64,000 nucleotides of DNA from Vespula vulgaris. Lineage: Eukaryota > Arthropoda > Insecta > Hymenoptera > Vespidae. The notes below the pieces were generated by a model, which was given only the letters and a program-made list of their open reading frames with translations, was not told the origin of the DNA and did not search any database. Location of the stretch: NCBI RefSeq assembly GCF_905475345.1, contig NC_066606.1, positions 2,287,001 to 2,351,000 on the forward strand, in the 5' to 3' direction. Made by a program: the position numbers and the translations under genes. Numbering within the stretch: the first letter of the stretch is position 1; the number at the start of each line of letters is the position of its first letter. This document shows, in pieces, positions 1 through 14,154 of the stretch.

Positions 1-839
1 CATATATATGTATTTTTTTTTAATATTATAATATACAAGTGTAGACGTATATGATATTTCAATTTTATTTTCATAGATAATTTTGCCGCGGCAACTTCAG
101 TAAGGACATTTATTATTTCGAGGTGAACTTTAATTCAAACAAACAAAACAAGTATGGCGTGTTGCAAGATATAAATAAACGTGATTATATTTCATGTATA
201 GGTATTTTCACATCTATTGAATATTATATCTCAGTGATTCAAAAATAAGAAAGAAGATCATTATAAAAATAAAAATTGACTTCAGGTAAAGCGAACATTT
301 ATATTCATTATTCATACAAAATTTTTTTCTATAGAAATAGGTTATGCTTCAATCGCATGCGTGATCATAATATAATGATATTAGACAATTTTTTAAATAC
401 TATGATCTTTAAAACATTAGTTTTCTTTTTACTTAATTTACATACATACAATAAAATGGATGAATATTTCGTTTATTGAAAATATAAAAAGTAATATTTG
501 TAAAACCTTTGTCGCCAGAAGGTCGAGTATGTTTAAAAAAAAATTTTAACGGAATTAAAAAAATAAATATTTCGTTTATTTCAAAATAATCATTCAATCT
601 AAAACAGAAATTATAACTACATACATATACACATACATGCATTTTATACATGTGTGTGTGCGTGTGTGCATATATATATGTATGTATATATATAGAATTG
701 CATTTTACATAAATATTTATTTGTATAAAAAGATTGTTATTCGTTGGTCATATAGAAAAATATTCAATTTGATAATATAACGTATTTAAATATATATTTG
801 ACCTCATATATATATATATATATATACACACATCCGTGT

Positions 840-875
<36 letters not shown>

Positions 876-1403
876 CGAAATTTTACACGATGAATTATTT
901 TAGATTAGATTATACATTGGATTTGTTCATTAAAAGCAACTAAAAAATTATATAATGCATGAAGGGTTCAATCAACTGTTAATAATTTTAAATACATAGT
1001 GACATATTGTATGATAATGTTAAAAGCAAACCGATTTTTCTACCACTTGAATGACATTATATATTTAAATACTTCGATTTACAATGCAAGCATGGCTATC
1101 ATGTCGTACGCTTTCTAACAGCGATCAACCGAGAAGAAAATGGTAAAAGTTGTCACGATTTTCCTTCTTTCTGTCAAGATAGTCTTTCCTAACATACGTT
1201 ATACACAAATATATTATGCGACGAAAGAAGAAAAGTATTATTCAAACAATTATATTTAAATATTTCTAAATATGTCGTTTAAAGATATTTTTAGAAACAA
1301 AGATAATTATATTTAATAAGTAAACTAATATTTTTTAAAAATTTAATTTAAAAAACGTAGTAACATAGTAGAAAGACTTTTTCCATAAATATACGTGTAC
1401 ATA

Positions 1404-1441
<38 letters not shown>

Positions 1442-2094
1442 TACATCGTACATCGACGAACGAATGAGGAGTGGGGGGATAGATGAAGAATCTTAATGCA
1501 TTCTTAACAGATTGACACACAATAACGTCCGGCATAAAACGCTAATGGCTTTCAATAGGATTAATTTATAAGTCGTGCATACATATGCACACGCGCATAC
1601 ACATACACACGCGTACTCACAAACATATACAGAAAACATGCACGAACAATATCCACCTAATTCGTACACCATCCACGCTATCTTAAATTACCTTTCGTCG
1701 TCTACATTCGTATAACGTTGACAATGAGGACAGAAATTAAGAAATCGAAGCAATTTACACGCATCGTCTTACTTTAAGTATAGCGCAAGAGTCATGCGAA
1801 AATTAAATGTCTTTATATAATACGAAACAAGGTATTTTTTTTTTGCAAATATCTCTTGTAAAATGAATTCGGTCAATTTAATTCGTTTTTTGTTCTTCCT
1901 CTTTTCTTTCTTTCTTTCTTTCTTTCTTTTTTTTTGTTTTTTTTTTGCGCCAAAAAAAGAATTCATTTCTTCAATGCTTCAATGTTGCATTATTTTGAAT
2001 ATGAACTTATTTATAGAATTGTTACCTATCAACAATTCTCAATCATTTCTACTTTTGAACATACTTTTCGTGTACAGTCACAAGGTTTTGCCTT

Positions 2095-2215
2095 GTGCGA
2101 TAGCACGTCGTCATCATAAAGTTGATTGGTCGTTCGAAAGTAACGCCATGTTACGTTGACCAATGAAAAGCTAAGCGATAGCAGGCGCGCGAGCACGATA
2201 TCTTTTCAAAATGTA
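2095..2215 (+). promoter_or_regulatory. Candidate CCAAT-box promoter upstream of the acyltransferase gene
   Basis: An ATTGG at 2125-2129 and a CCAAT at 2160-2164 form an inverted pair about 35 bp apart in a short CpG-containing stretch. CCAAT boxes are NF-Y sites in animal promoters. The assignment to the gene at 4198 is inferred only from position and strand. A 5' untranslated intron would be needed to bridge the 2 kb. Confidence 0.25.
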
Positions 2216-3420
2216 CGCATTTCGATTTGTAGTTGTTTTTTCTTTCTTTTCTTTCTTTCTTTCTTTCTTTCTTTCTTTTTCCGTTTTTTTATTTTTATTT
2301 TTTTCTTCGTTCTTTTTCTTTCTTTTCGTTGTTATCTCTTATTACAATAATATTTCTCGCGTAAGATAGTGTGAGGGAACGATGAGGATGAGAATCATGG
2401 TATGAGAATCTCATGTCGAACGTACTTTTTAATGATGCTATGACGACGCGACCTTTCACTACAATCGCTGTATTGCTTTTAGGTCCGAGCGCAGTTACGG
2501 AACGATCCTCGTCGCGTACGTTTCAAATCTTATCGTAAATCTTTAATATTATACTTCATATTTCTTTTTTCTTTTTTCTTAACCCAAGTTCTGTGAATTT
2601 TTCTGTTTTTTTTTTTTTAGACGTGCTTTTATTTTTTACATCATTTTCTTTTCTTTTTTATTTTTACCACTGCAATATATTTTTTTCTTTTTGTTTGCTT
2701 GCTACTCATTCAATTGGATAAACGGAATAATTGATGAACGTGTCTGACTACATGTTAAATCCCATCACGAATATACTATATACTATACATATATATATGT
2801 GTGTATGTATGTTATATATGTATATACATATGTATATTTATTTTTAACTGATAGGATAAGAGAAAAACATTAATGATAAGCGTTCTTGTGAATAATATAC
2901 AGAAAGACTATTACACAATCGATATTTGGCAACTTTTTATCAAAAATTTGTCTTCGTTCCGTAATCGGTTTAAAATGGTACGGCTTGTCGATATCAATAT
3001 AGAAACGACAGTTTATCGATATATTTAAAAGCAGCGCCGTTTTTAAAGACGTATCAGAAAAAAACGCTAGAGACAATATTTGGATTATTTAGGCAATATA
3101 ACAAAAAAAAAAAAAGAAGAAGATCGAGAAGAAATATCGTAGAAAGATCGAAACTTTTAACGATTAATATCGATCGCGTTTAATGTGAGAAAGAAACTAA
3201 GAGAGAAAGACAGAGAGAGTCATAATCAAAGAAAAAAATAAGATACGTTAGGAAGATGAAATAGAAAAATGTCTTAATAAGAATACCATTGAATGCCATC
3301 AGAACTCAAGAAGGGCATTCACAAGTTCGCTTGTACGTACGTTCGTTCGTTCGTTCAGTCGTGTATCGAAAAGTCAGTGAACTGTTCTCGGACTCTCTCG
3401 AGGAGAAGGATCGACGGGAG

Positions 3421-3503
3421 GAGGTGGTGATGGTGTTGGTATCGGTGGTGGTGGTGGTGGTGATGATGGTGGTGGTGGTGGTTGTGGCGGTGGTGGTGTT
3501 GTT
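3421..3503. repeat. GTG-rich trinucleotide tract
   Basis: A GTG/GAT/GTT trinucleotide run. It gives poly-Val in one frame, which is not evidence of a gene. It lies in the putative 5' leader of the acyltransferase gene. Confidence 0.8.
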
Positions 3504-4081
3504 ACTTAACGCAAACCGATAGAAAGTCAGGGGATATAGTATCGTGCCAAATCGTCGTTAAAAACTCGCGTCATCGCCAAGGGAAAAAGACGAGAATCTG
3601 TGAAGCAAAAGAAACAAAAAAAAAAAAAAAAAAGAAGAGAGAGAGAAAAAAAAGAGACAGAAGAAAAAAAAATCAGAAAAAAATAAAGAAAAAAGTAATC
3701 GGAGAAGTTACGGGGGGGTATCAAAAACTCATTGACTTTTTTTTCTTTATGTGAGCGTTCCATGTGACGTTTTTCCATCGTCGTCTTTTATTGTATACTA
3801 CGTCAGCTCGTCAGATATACACGATAAATGCCGAATTAATTCGTTCGCCGCGCGATTGTGGGAGTAAATGGTAACAGTACCCGATCGAAGCCACGTGCGG
3901 AAGGAACATAGGATTTCGGAAAAAGAAGTGTTCTTTTTCTAGGGAGGAAAGAAAATAAATAAAAAGAGAGAGAGAAAACGTTCCTTCGAACGAATAGAAA
4001 AGTGAGAATAAAAGTGCAAATAGTTCAAGAAGAATTTTATCCTCCTTTTTTTTTCTTTTTCTTTTTTCTTCCCCTCCTACC

Positions 4082-4083
<2 letters not shown>

Positions 4084-4130
<47 letters not shown>

Positions 4131-4135
4131 CTTTC
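4084..4135. repeat. (CT)n microsatellite
   Basis: A CT run with TTTC interruptions, ending about 60 bp before the acyltransferase start codon and therefore probably in its 5' untranslated region. Confidence 0.85.
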
Positions 4136-4197
4136 TTTTTAGAAATTAGAATCATAGTTTTTTTTTTCTTTGGAACCCGATGCTCATCGGCGGAACA

Positions 4198-4502
4198 ATG
4201 GACGGTCTCATCGAGATTTTCGTCTTCTGTGGGGTGCTTTACTACTTTTTCAATGTCAGGTAATAATATTATGATACTGCGTGCGATTAATTAATTCGAA
4301 AAAGAAATTGTAGTGCATTATGGTGACGTGTAGAACATTTTCCACTCTATAACTTTTAGAAATCGTATTCGTGTCGTATGATTCAAAAAATTTATTCTCG
4401 AAATGAAGGGTTTGATAAATCATATGTTTCATGGCAACATGAAATCGTTCGAATTAGAAACAAGAATGAAACTGATCACGTGTTTCCGCTTTCTTCTTTC
4501 CT

Positions 4503-4581
<79 letters not shown>

Positions 4582-5212
4582 GCTTTTTTTTTCTTTTTTT
4601 CTTGAATTTCAAGACTAAACGCGGGAAATTTTCCAAACGGAAGAAAAAAAAGCAACTGTCTCGATTCAAGATTACAGTTTGTTAGTTTTGTATTCCGTTC
4701 TTCTCCTTTCTTCATTCCTTTATTTTCTTACTACAATCTGCGCGTAATCTTTATTTCCATGGACTTTGACGGTTATTGTTATGCGTCTTTTATCAGTCTT
4801 ATCAATGTATTATTCTTAACAAATACAAAGTGTCCTATACGAATTGCGATTTATCTAATTTAAAATGATTTTTCTCGTTTATCCAATATATCATGGAGGG
4901 GATAATTTTTAACTTTCTTTTTTTTTCTATTACATATTACTCAAATAAAAATATTTCTAAAAAATTTCCGAATCTGGTATATGAAAATATTGATATATAA
5001 TTATCTCGATAGATTCTATATTCCATTCTCGAGAGATTCAATAAAATATAATATCTTGTTTACATAAGTGTCATTCGATATTGAAAGGAAAAAAAAAACA
5101 TTGCGCAGCCGAGTGTTCTTTTTCCGATTTGACGATTTCATGATTCTGCAACCGCATCATCTCAGCTAATAAATCCTTCTAGTTCCAAGGACTCTCTCTC
5201 TCTCTCTCTTTT

Positions 5213-5252
<40 letters not shown>

Positions 5253-5555
5253 ACTTTATCTTGGAAATGAATTAATGACGTATTAACATTTTATAGATAT
5301 CGATCATTTTTAGATCGTGTTAGAGTTTATTGAATAAAAACCATGATATGATTCCTCTTATATTACCCATAGATAAACTTCGGTAAAATGGCGATAATTA
5401 TATTAATGAGATTAATATTAAATAACGAACGTTTGACTACTTTGATTTCTTTTTTCTCCCTATTTTTCCCCTCCTCCCACTTTTACGATTTATGATTACT
5501 AAGCATTATAGTAATAGTATAACTTGTTACTACGTGACAAAGGAAGTATGTACTC

Positions 5556-5592
<37 letters not shown>

Positions 5593-7447
5593 GTAATAAT
5601 ACATTCGTGGTTTAATATCCATTAATGGGACGTTCAAAAATAGCAAGTATACTTAGGGATAATAAAATTTCATATAAATGTTTATCCAAAAAAATAAGTA
5701 AAAACGATAAAGATATCAGATACAGTTTAATCTTAACCCACTATAACCAAATTATTTTCTCGAATTGGAAATGAAAAATAATTTCAGGCAATATTTACTT
5801 GGATTTATTCTTTTTTTCTTTTTCTTTCTTTTTATTTTATTTTTTTTATTTTTTTTTTAATATAGAATATGTTGCCATTATGGAAAAATATTGTTTTCTA
5901 TTAAAATAAAAATTAAAAAAAAAAAAAAAAGAGAGAAAATTAACCTTGAAGCGACCTTCACTAAGTCCATAACAACTCCAGTAAATAAAAAAAACATCGA
6001 ATGTTATAATATTTTCCATTTTTATATTAGATATATATCTGTTTAATGAGAAAAATGTTTGTGTACATCGAGATAATAAATTTCTAATGTTATGTTTTGA
6101 AATATATATGAAATATATAAATATATATTAAAAAAAAGAATACTAAAAACTTTGTACATAAACCAACAGTTTTATAGCGATAAAATAAAATGAAATTCAA
6201 AGGAATAGGAATACATGCATGTGTACATATATATAGTTATGTACGTGACTTAAAAATAACATGACGTTACAAAAAGTTAATTCTATTCGTATTGCATTTG
6301 AATATGCATTTAAAAATCATAATAGAACTTATAATGCTGATACAATGAATTTTTTATTAACAAAGATGCATAATACGGCTATTATTCAAAAGTTAATGCG
6401 AAAATACTATTTTTCTTATAAGAAACGTAAAGCGTAAATAAGATTATTATCCCAAGATTATAATTTGTAATTATGAATAGAAACTTATTTCCGAATTATA
6501 TAATTGTTGATTACGATTATGGTATTTTATCGGTTCGACAAAAGTCTACGATATTTTACGATCAATTTTTATATACGTATTATGCACTATGAGAAATTTA
6601 TTTTTTATATGTTCTTTTATTTTGTATTTTTTTTAATTCTTTTTTGTTTTTTTCCTCCATATTTTTTTCTCATTTTCTTTTTCTTTTTTTTTTTACAGAG
6701 CTACAAATATGGTAGATGTACTTTTCATGCGTCTTCAAGAAGTTTATGAAAAATGGGAAAGCAGGGCCGATGTGAGACGAAATACCGAAGCAACTGCATC
6801 TCCATTTACTTTAGGCGGTATGATAAATACATATTTGAGGTGAATTATATAACTCGTTATGCGAAAGTATTGTAGAAAAGTGTTATTGTAAATTTTTGAT
6901 AGAAGCAAAAAAGAAAAAGAAAAAAAGATTCAAATTTCAAAGATTTAAAACGAGTTACGTGACTCACACGTTATAATTAAATCGTTCTAATAATTTTCTT
7001 TCAATCGATTAAAATAAATATCGCATTACACGAAATTATTTACTGAAAAATAGAAACTTGATTGTAACATAAGAAAACATATTTTAGATCTTCGACGTGC
7101 CGGACAGCAGTATCAAAGGAAAAAATTTCATGATAGAGAACAAGCTAGGAGAATAAGAGAGAGCTCCTTGTACAGAATTAAGGAGTCCGAACCGCTAATA
7201 CCGTTATTCGCACCGAAGACTTCGTTCTTGCATTATTGTTGCCGTAGTTGTACACCGTCGTCTAGAGTAAGTGATTTTTTCTTTTTTTTTTCTTTTATAT
7301 ATATATATTTATTTATTTATTTATATAAAATTGAGAAAAGTTACAGAATGTAGATATGTATATCCAGAGAGATCGCATTACTAATAGTATGACATGTTGG
7401 AAAAATAGTCAAGTTAGTCTTTCTCTCTCTCTCTCTCTTTTTCTCGA

Positions 7448-7480
<33 letters not shown>

Positions 7481-10400
7481 GTGGATAGGAGATCGCATTT
7501 ATTACGTCGCTATACTATAAATACGCTTTGCTCGAGACGTATGGTTGTCGCATATTTAATCGCGTATATTTCGAATTTTCTGTTTGATTTTTACTAAAGA
7601 TCTGATTATCATAGTTTTATGGTATATAACATATATTTCATGGTACAACTTATTACACGTGTGATTGTACTTCGATAAATATGAGGATCATATATGTATT
7701 TATCTTAAATATCTAATTGAAAATATTATTTATTTTATTTTGACAGTTTTAAAAATCTGTTATTTACCTATATTAGGCAAATTAAGAGTTTAGTTAAACG
7801 ATATTTTTATTATATTAATTTCAAAGTATTTGCAAGGAGTATTTTAAAATTATGTAATCGTAAAATAGTAACATCAAAATCTGTAATTGTTCTAGCATAT
7901 AACAATTTATAAATTTTACGTTTTTCTAAATGTTCTTCAATAATTGAGATTGTTTGGTAGTAATATCCTGTAATGATAAAAGAAAACAGCAGAAAATGTG
8001 TGTTTATATATAATTTGTAATTTCTCTTTTTCTCACTTTCTTTCTCTCTTTTTATAAGAGTAGAAAAATCGTAATATTATTAAAACATGTATGAAGAACA
8101 ACATGGATTTCTATCACGCTGGTTTCGCATCGTGGTAATTCATAATTATGCAAAAAGTGTAAGTTATCTAATATGAGAGTTTTATGCAAGTTTAAATGCA
8201 ATACTTAATAACAGTATTTTTTTTTTAATTTTTAAAGCAAAAACTGAATATAAATGGAAGCAATTTAAATAAATTTTTAAACAATATAATTCAATAATAT
8301 TATGATGTGTATATATATCTCCTCATATATTTATTGTTTTAGAAATATTTTATCATTAATTCGTTTTCTATAACTTCCTTTATAGGATTCTTTAGTCAAT
8401 ACGGTTAACAACCAACAGCCATTTGGTGTGAATATATTGATGGTAGATTCTGGTCCTGGATTATTTTCTAAACTTTTTTGTCATTTGTCTTATGTTTACA
8501 ATTTTAAGACATATTATTATCCAAGATTAACAGAGACAGTAAGTAATATTCATATATTTTTTTAATTTGTTAAGAAAGATTTGATTCAGAAATAATAAAT
8601 AACATTTCTTTTAGGTATTGAACGATGAGAGATTAAAGGAAGCTATCAAATTAGCTGCTTGGGAAACAGCTAGTAATGATGGCTCTAATGAAAAGCAGGC
8701 CATGACGAAGGCTAAAGATAGAGCTAAAACAATACTTTTACAGATGGAAAGCAGAATTAGTAATACACTACTTAAGATTACTGCGTGGGTTCTTTACAAA
8801 TTATTACCTTGTTTCATACAATCAGCTGTTCTTCTACCATCACAAATAGAAATATTGAAAAAGGCAAACGATTCTGGTTTACCTTTAATTTTTCTACCTC
8901 TACATCGTAGTCATTTGGATTATGTTATGATAAGTTTTATTCTTCTTATGCATAATATCAGAAATCCATTGATAGCAGCTGGTGATAATTTAAAAATTCC
9001 TATTTTTGGGTATGTTCTACTTTTCTGACGTGTACGTGCGTGTTAATGAAAAATATTTATAAATAAGAATTATTTAAATTTCAAATAGGTGGCTTCTTAG
9101 AGGTTTAGGTGCTTTCTTTATAAAACGCCGTATTGACCCATCTGCAGGTCGTAAAGATGTTCTTTATCGCGCTATTCTTCATACATATATTATGGAAAGC
9201 CTTCGAGCTGGCCATAATATAGAATTTTTTGTGGAAGGTGGTAGAACAAGAACTGGTAAACCATGCATGCCAAAAGGTGGCATCCTAAGTGTAATTGTAG
9301 ATGCCTATATGGATGGTACAATTGAGGATGCTTTAGTAATACCAATTTCAATGAACTATGAACGTCTAGTCGATGGAAATTTTGTGAGAGAACAATTAGG
9401 ACAACCCAAAAAAATGGAAACATTTGGATCAACGATAAAAGCTATATGGTCTACATTAATGGGAAATTATGGCATTGTCAAAATTGATTTTTGTCAACCA
9501 TTTTCACTTAGAGTAAGCAAAAGATATTAAATCTAATAATTTTCTATACATTTTATACAAATGTTTAAAAATTTATAAATTTATTTGTTACTAGGAAATG
9601 TTGAAGTCATTTCAGGCACAACAAAATAAATTAAGTGTAAAAAATCCAATAGAAAAAAAGATTCTCAAGTACACAATGTCTAATTCATCTTTATATGGAA
9701 CAGATTTCGTAGTAGAAGAACATCGTCAATTAGTTGATAACATTGCGCGTCATGTTGTATATGGTATGTAAAATAATTATATGTAAATTGTTGTTGATAA
9801 ACATTTCAATTGAGGTTGATTAGTAATGATTAATTTATTTTTCAGATTGCTCAAAATCTACTCCTATTATGTCAACAAATGTTGTTGCTTGTTTACTGTT
9901 AAATAAATTCAGAGATGGATGTACATTAGACAAATTGGTGGAATCATTTGATGTAATCAGAAGAGAATTTGAATGGAAACACGTGGATATGGCATTTTCT
10001 GGCGAAAGCATTGACATTATAAATCACGCAGTTAGGAACATAAAATTATTTCTTCTCTGAAAATTAAATTAATGAGAATAGAGAAATATGTAAATTTCTC
10101 ATTTCCAGTTGGATATCTTGGGCCCAGGATTAGTTAAGCAACAACGACAAGAAATAACAGAAGCTGTGGATGGACAGCTTATCAAATCAAATGTCATTGC
10201 AATTCGTCCTGTATCGATATTACCAAATGTAATCGAATTATCATATTACAGCAATTCTATGCTACCTCATTACATTATGGAGAGTGCTATAGGTAAGAAC
10301 ATATTTCATCCCAAGTCCATATTATTTTCTCACCTATATTTATATTTTCAGTAACAGCTTTGTATGCTGAATTGCAGTCTCGAAAAGAAAATCCAATAAT

Positions 10401-11284
10401 TTCTAAAAACAATATAATATTCCTCCAAGATGTTTTGGTTAAGAGAACACTTAAACTTTGTGATATATTAAGATATGAATTTATTTTTTGCAAACCATGT
10501 CAAGACCTTGAGGACTTCATTATAACAACTATAGAAGAGCTTTCATATACAGGAATAATTTCTTTAAACGAGGTAAATTTATATAAAATTTGAGATATTA
10601 TCTTATTATAATGAAAATTACACTGTAGGAAAATTATATGGAAGAAGAAATATGGAGCAGAAGATATGCACAAAATTTTGATGATAGTTCAGATGAAGAA
10701 TATTCTAACAGAAATCGTATAAGGAATATTCAATACAAGGTAAAGAAATTTGGTTTCGTTTTAATATAAAAATATTAATCTACTGATATTAACTTGTTTT
10801 TTATAGTCCATTTTACTTTTCAGCTTAACTTAGATCCGGAAAACTCTACGCGTATGGAATTTTTACATACACTGTTACGCCCATTAATTGATACATATAC
10901 ATTGAGTGCGTTTACTTTGAGAAAATTAGTGGGAAGATCTTTATCTGAAAGGGATTTGCTTCATGAAGTTTTAAGTGAAATAAAAACAAATTTGGACCGT
11001 GGTATCGTTAGTTATGGTAAATAATATTTAATAAAAATCTACTTGTGCAATAACAAAATTTTCATTTAGTTACAAAACTTTATGTTGTTATTTCAGGTGA
11101 AAGTTTATGTGTTGATCCTATTAAGAATTCTTTTAAACTTTTTGAAAAGTGGAATATCTTAGAATGTCTTCTTCAAGAAAATATTAAAATATTTTATTTA
11201 AAATTAGACTATGATACAGATGCAGCTATAAAACCATTTTATCAAGATATAGCAGCGTTTAAATGGACCAGAAATACGGAGTGA
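4198..11284 (+). CDS. GPAM: Glycerol-3-phosphate acyltransferase, mitochondrial GPAT1/minotaur type
   Basis: Acyl-CoA:glycerol-3-phosphate acyltransferase, the first step of phosphatidate and triglyceride synthesis at the outer mitochondrial membrane or ER. Thirteen exons join in phase: 4198-4259, 6699-6817, 7088-7266, 8386-8538, 8615-9009, 9089-9512, 9595-9763, 9846-10030, 10109-10292, 10352-10572, 10629-10739, 10824-11016 and 11097-11284, giving about 860 residues, close to animal GPAT1. Acyltransferase motifs are visible: HRSHLD (about 268-273, catalytic His and Asp), FIKRR (about 313), EGGRTRTG (about 352) and IPISMNY (about 387). A CCRSCTPSS segment at the end of exon 3 resembles the mammalian N-terminal region. 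The start is the least certain part. Exon 1 encodes a short hydrophobic peptide (MDGLIEIFVFCG), and a downstream in-frame ATG at 6711 (MVDVLFMRLQ) could start a shorter isoform. The donor at 10031 (GTTAGG) is weak. The gene converges on the tektin gene with 491 bp between stops. Confidence 0.93.
4509..4578. repeat. (CT)n microsatellite
   Basis: A CT run of about 35 units in the first intron of the acyltransferase gene. Confidence 0.9.
5191..5252. repeat. (CT)n/(TTTC)n compound microsatellite
   Basis: A CT run followed by TTTC units in the first intron of the acyltransferase gene. Confidence 0.9.
5556..5592. repeat. (AAT)n microsatellite
   Basis: About 12 AAT units in the first intron of the acyltransferase gene. 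Confidence 0.9.
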
Positions 11285-11775
11285 TTTCTTTTCATATTAC
11301 AAGACAAAATTATATAAAATATTGTATATAGTTTTTCTAAGCCGTGAAGTATATTTTGTAAGACTTTTTAGATGATATTCTGTAAATTTATAAAAAAAGA
11401 TGTCAAAAATCCTCGCATGATATATATACGAAGTTAATAGTTAGTACTTTCTTATTAAAATATGTTTGTACAGTTTCAAGGTTTACTGCGCGAAGCTTAA
11501 TATATATATATATGTGTGTATGTATATGTGTATGTATATATATATATGAGCTTTCACTGTATCATAGCAAATGCGTGTCAAACTCGTAATGTGATATTAT
11601 GTTACTGAATATCGATTTATAATTACTTCATTGATAAAAATGCTATTATTTTATTTTGTTTAAATCTCATTCAAATTTATTTTTTATGAATAAAATAACA
11701 AAGAAAATAACTCAAAAAGACGAGTAAAATTAAAATATAAATGAAAATAAGAAAAAATTGATTCTAATAAAAAAA
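11285..11775. other. Convergent 3' intergenic region
   Basis: The region between the stops of the acyltransferase (+) and tektin (-) genes is AT-rich, with a TATG/TA microsatellite at about 11497-11548 and several AATAAA-like strings on both strands that could serve as poly(A) signals. No coding potential was seen. Confidence 0.6.
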
Positions 11776-14154
11776 TTAAAATTTGATAGCTGATGCCATT
11801 GGATAAGTTCGTCTTAAACCCAGACACTTTTCTCTATCTATGAACAACGCATCTACTTTGGATTTTAAATCTGTTTCTAAATTAGCTCTTGTAGACAATA
11901 ATTGCTGATGTTGAGCTTCAAAAGTTTGTAATTTCAAGTTCATATCATGTATCATTGCGTTTATTGTTTCTACTTCTTTCACCATTCTGCAAAAATGACA
12001 TAAAACAAAATGATAAAAAGTTTAGAATATAAAATAAATCAAAAAATATATTTCACAGTTACATCAACAAACCTAAGTTGAGCATAGTCTTTACATGATT
12101 CAGCTTCAGGTCTATGTGATCTGGCTTCAAGGCGTGTATGTGCGACTTTTAAAGCACTACTTTTATCTGCAATTGCTTTCTGCATCAATTGTAGATTTTT
12201 TTCAATATAGAAAAGTTCTTCTTGAATCTATATTACGTAAACAGATATGTTTTATTAATTATTATAAAAACAAAACATTTCATATATAAAAGTAATACAA
12301 ATGGTGTGATACAAATGTGTAATCATTAAATTTATTAGAACAAAGATGGAGCAATACTGAGTTCTATTTATTCCAAATAAAAATAAATTAATTCGTAATT
12401 TCAATCATAAATAATATAACTATTGAAAAAGCAGTATAATATAATTAAGATTTGCTTATAAATGCATATAAAGTTTACTTTGTATAAATGTGACTGCACT
12501 TTCCCCTTTGCTTCTAGCATCTCTGCTGCTCTTCTGCCTAATGCATTATTAGTTTCACCCCAGGCTTCCCACATGTCATGCCCAACTCCATTTATAGCAC
12601 TCTCGATGTTATTTCGAAGTTGATTAGACTTTGATCTCTCAGATTGGGATTTTTTGACTGTATTATTTGATGCTTCTGCCCATGACTCTGCTTCTGTGAC
12701 ACTGAATGAAAACTCAGTCATTTATAAGACTCGAAGGAACATTGGTACAGATACAGATAATCTTTTTATAACTACCTAGAATCGTATTTTTCAATACCAC
12801 CATAATATTGTAAGCCACGACTAAAATTGTTTAACTGATGACACATAGTATCAATGCCAAGTGCAACTTCTTTATTTCTTATATCAATTTCTAATTGATT
12901 TTGTACTGCTCTGCCATCAGAAAGCTAAAAATAAAATACAAGAGATGCTAATTAATTTATGAATGTAAAAAATAAGATACATTACACACTAAATAGTCGT
13001 TATTATGTACTTGGTTTATACATTTTTCTGTAAATTGTTCTAAATTCTTCTGACAATTTCTTACAGTTTCAACTTCTTTAAGAAGTGCATTTTCAGCCTG
13101 ATCGTGTACTAAATCATTACCTATTGATATTTTAAATAATAATGGAATTCAATATAAAAGAATTATACATATTAATTAATAGAGGTAAATTATATTATTA
13201 ACGATATAATATCATGAACCTGTCCGAGATTCGCGATAATAGAGACATTCTTGAGCTATGTGTAATTGTCCTTCAAGATTTTGAATTGTTTGCTGTAAAT
13301 TCCGACGACAATCTTGCATTTTTCCATTTTCGATTATTAATCTTTGTAATTCTGAATTTACTTCATTTCGCCAAAATGAAGTATCTGTAATTCTTTCACC
13401 TAATTTACGTCCTGTATCCATTTGCCCTTCTTGTACTCTTTCATCTGCTTCTCTATACAAATATCATTATGTAATGTACAAATAATAAAGATTCAATAGT
13501 ATTAACTTGTATTATTTTACTCTTATTTTACCGCATGAGTCGTGCAGTATCCTTTCGTAAGTTCTCTGAATGATTTCTATTAGCATTTGCTTCATTATAA
13601 AGTCTGATTTGATTCTGTACCCAATCATATGGAGTATATCTTGTGTATAATGCAGTACGTGCTGCATGAGAAGGATTTCTATCAAAGCCGGTTACTAGAT
13701 TTGGAAATTTCATGGCTTCTGTTGCCATACCGCCTGGCATATAGCACGCATCCACAAGTTGATTTGTTATAGGTTGCTCAGGTCTAAGAATATTAGAAAT
13801 TTTAAGAAACTTTTAAAAGATATTTACGTATGTTAAAAATATAATATAAACATATATAACATCTTACAAGGGTGATGCTTCTATAATTTCATAACCCAAT
13901 GTTGGTCTCCAAGGATGTGGACGGGGTGTTTTGTAAAATTCTCCAACTCTGACCGGAATTGGTGGTCCAGCAATTTGTTCCATGCAAGGAAGTACTCCCA
14001 CCGTGCTCCATGGTTGAAGTTGCTACAATAACAGTAATTTACATATAATACAATATAAAGGTATTATAATAAAAATTACAATTTATTTACGGGTAATACA
14101 TACAGAATAAAATATAGTTTCTTTCTTGTCATTTCCTGTCTTCGTATTATTCAT
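11776..14154 (-). CDS. Tektin family protein (tektin-3/5-like)
   Basis: A coiled-coil filament protein of axonemal doublet microtubules, expected in sperm flagella and ciliated sensory neurons. Nine exons join in phase on the minus strand: 14104-14154, 13868-14022, 13532-13783, 13220-13452, 13011-13120, 12776-12924, 12479-12701, 12073-12227 and 11776-11986, giving 512 residues, near tektin-3 length. Evidence: ARTALYTRYTPYDW followed by NHSENLRKDTARL in exon 3, long heptad-like segments throughout, and a variant of the tektin nonapeptide (consensus RPNVELCRD) reading RPEAESCKD at about 430-438. The C-terminal DREKCLGLRRTYP is also typical. The N-terminus is extended by about 90 residues with proline-rich sequence. 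The donor after exon 4 (GTTCAT) is non-consensus. The exact paralogue is uncertain. The gene is divergent from ATP6AP1. Confidence 0.93.

Larger units (their letters stand above)
1..4197. other. Intergenic/upstream region, repeat-rich
   Basis: I found no convincing coding exon here. The open frames are short and made mostly of low-complexity or microsatellite codons. The region holds (TA)n tracts near 805-872 and 1408-1434, TTTC/CTTT tracts near 1901-1930 and 2241-2277, a GTG-rich tract at 3421-3503 and a (CT)n tract near 4084-4135. The part from about 2095 onward is richer in CpG and CCAAT boxes and probably holds the promoter and 5' untranslated sequence of the acyltransferase gene that starts at 4198. 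Confidence 0.6.

Noticed and set aside
3527..4155. Long open frames made of poly-Phe, Arg/Glu or Lys codons
   Set aside because: They arise from CT, GA and A-rich microsatellites and have no domain or splice support.
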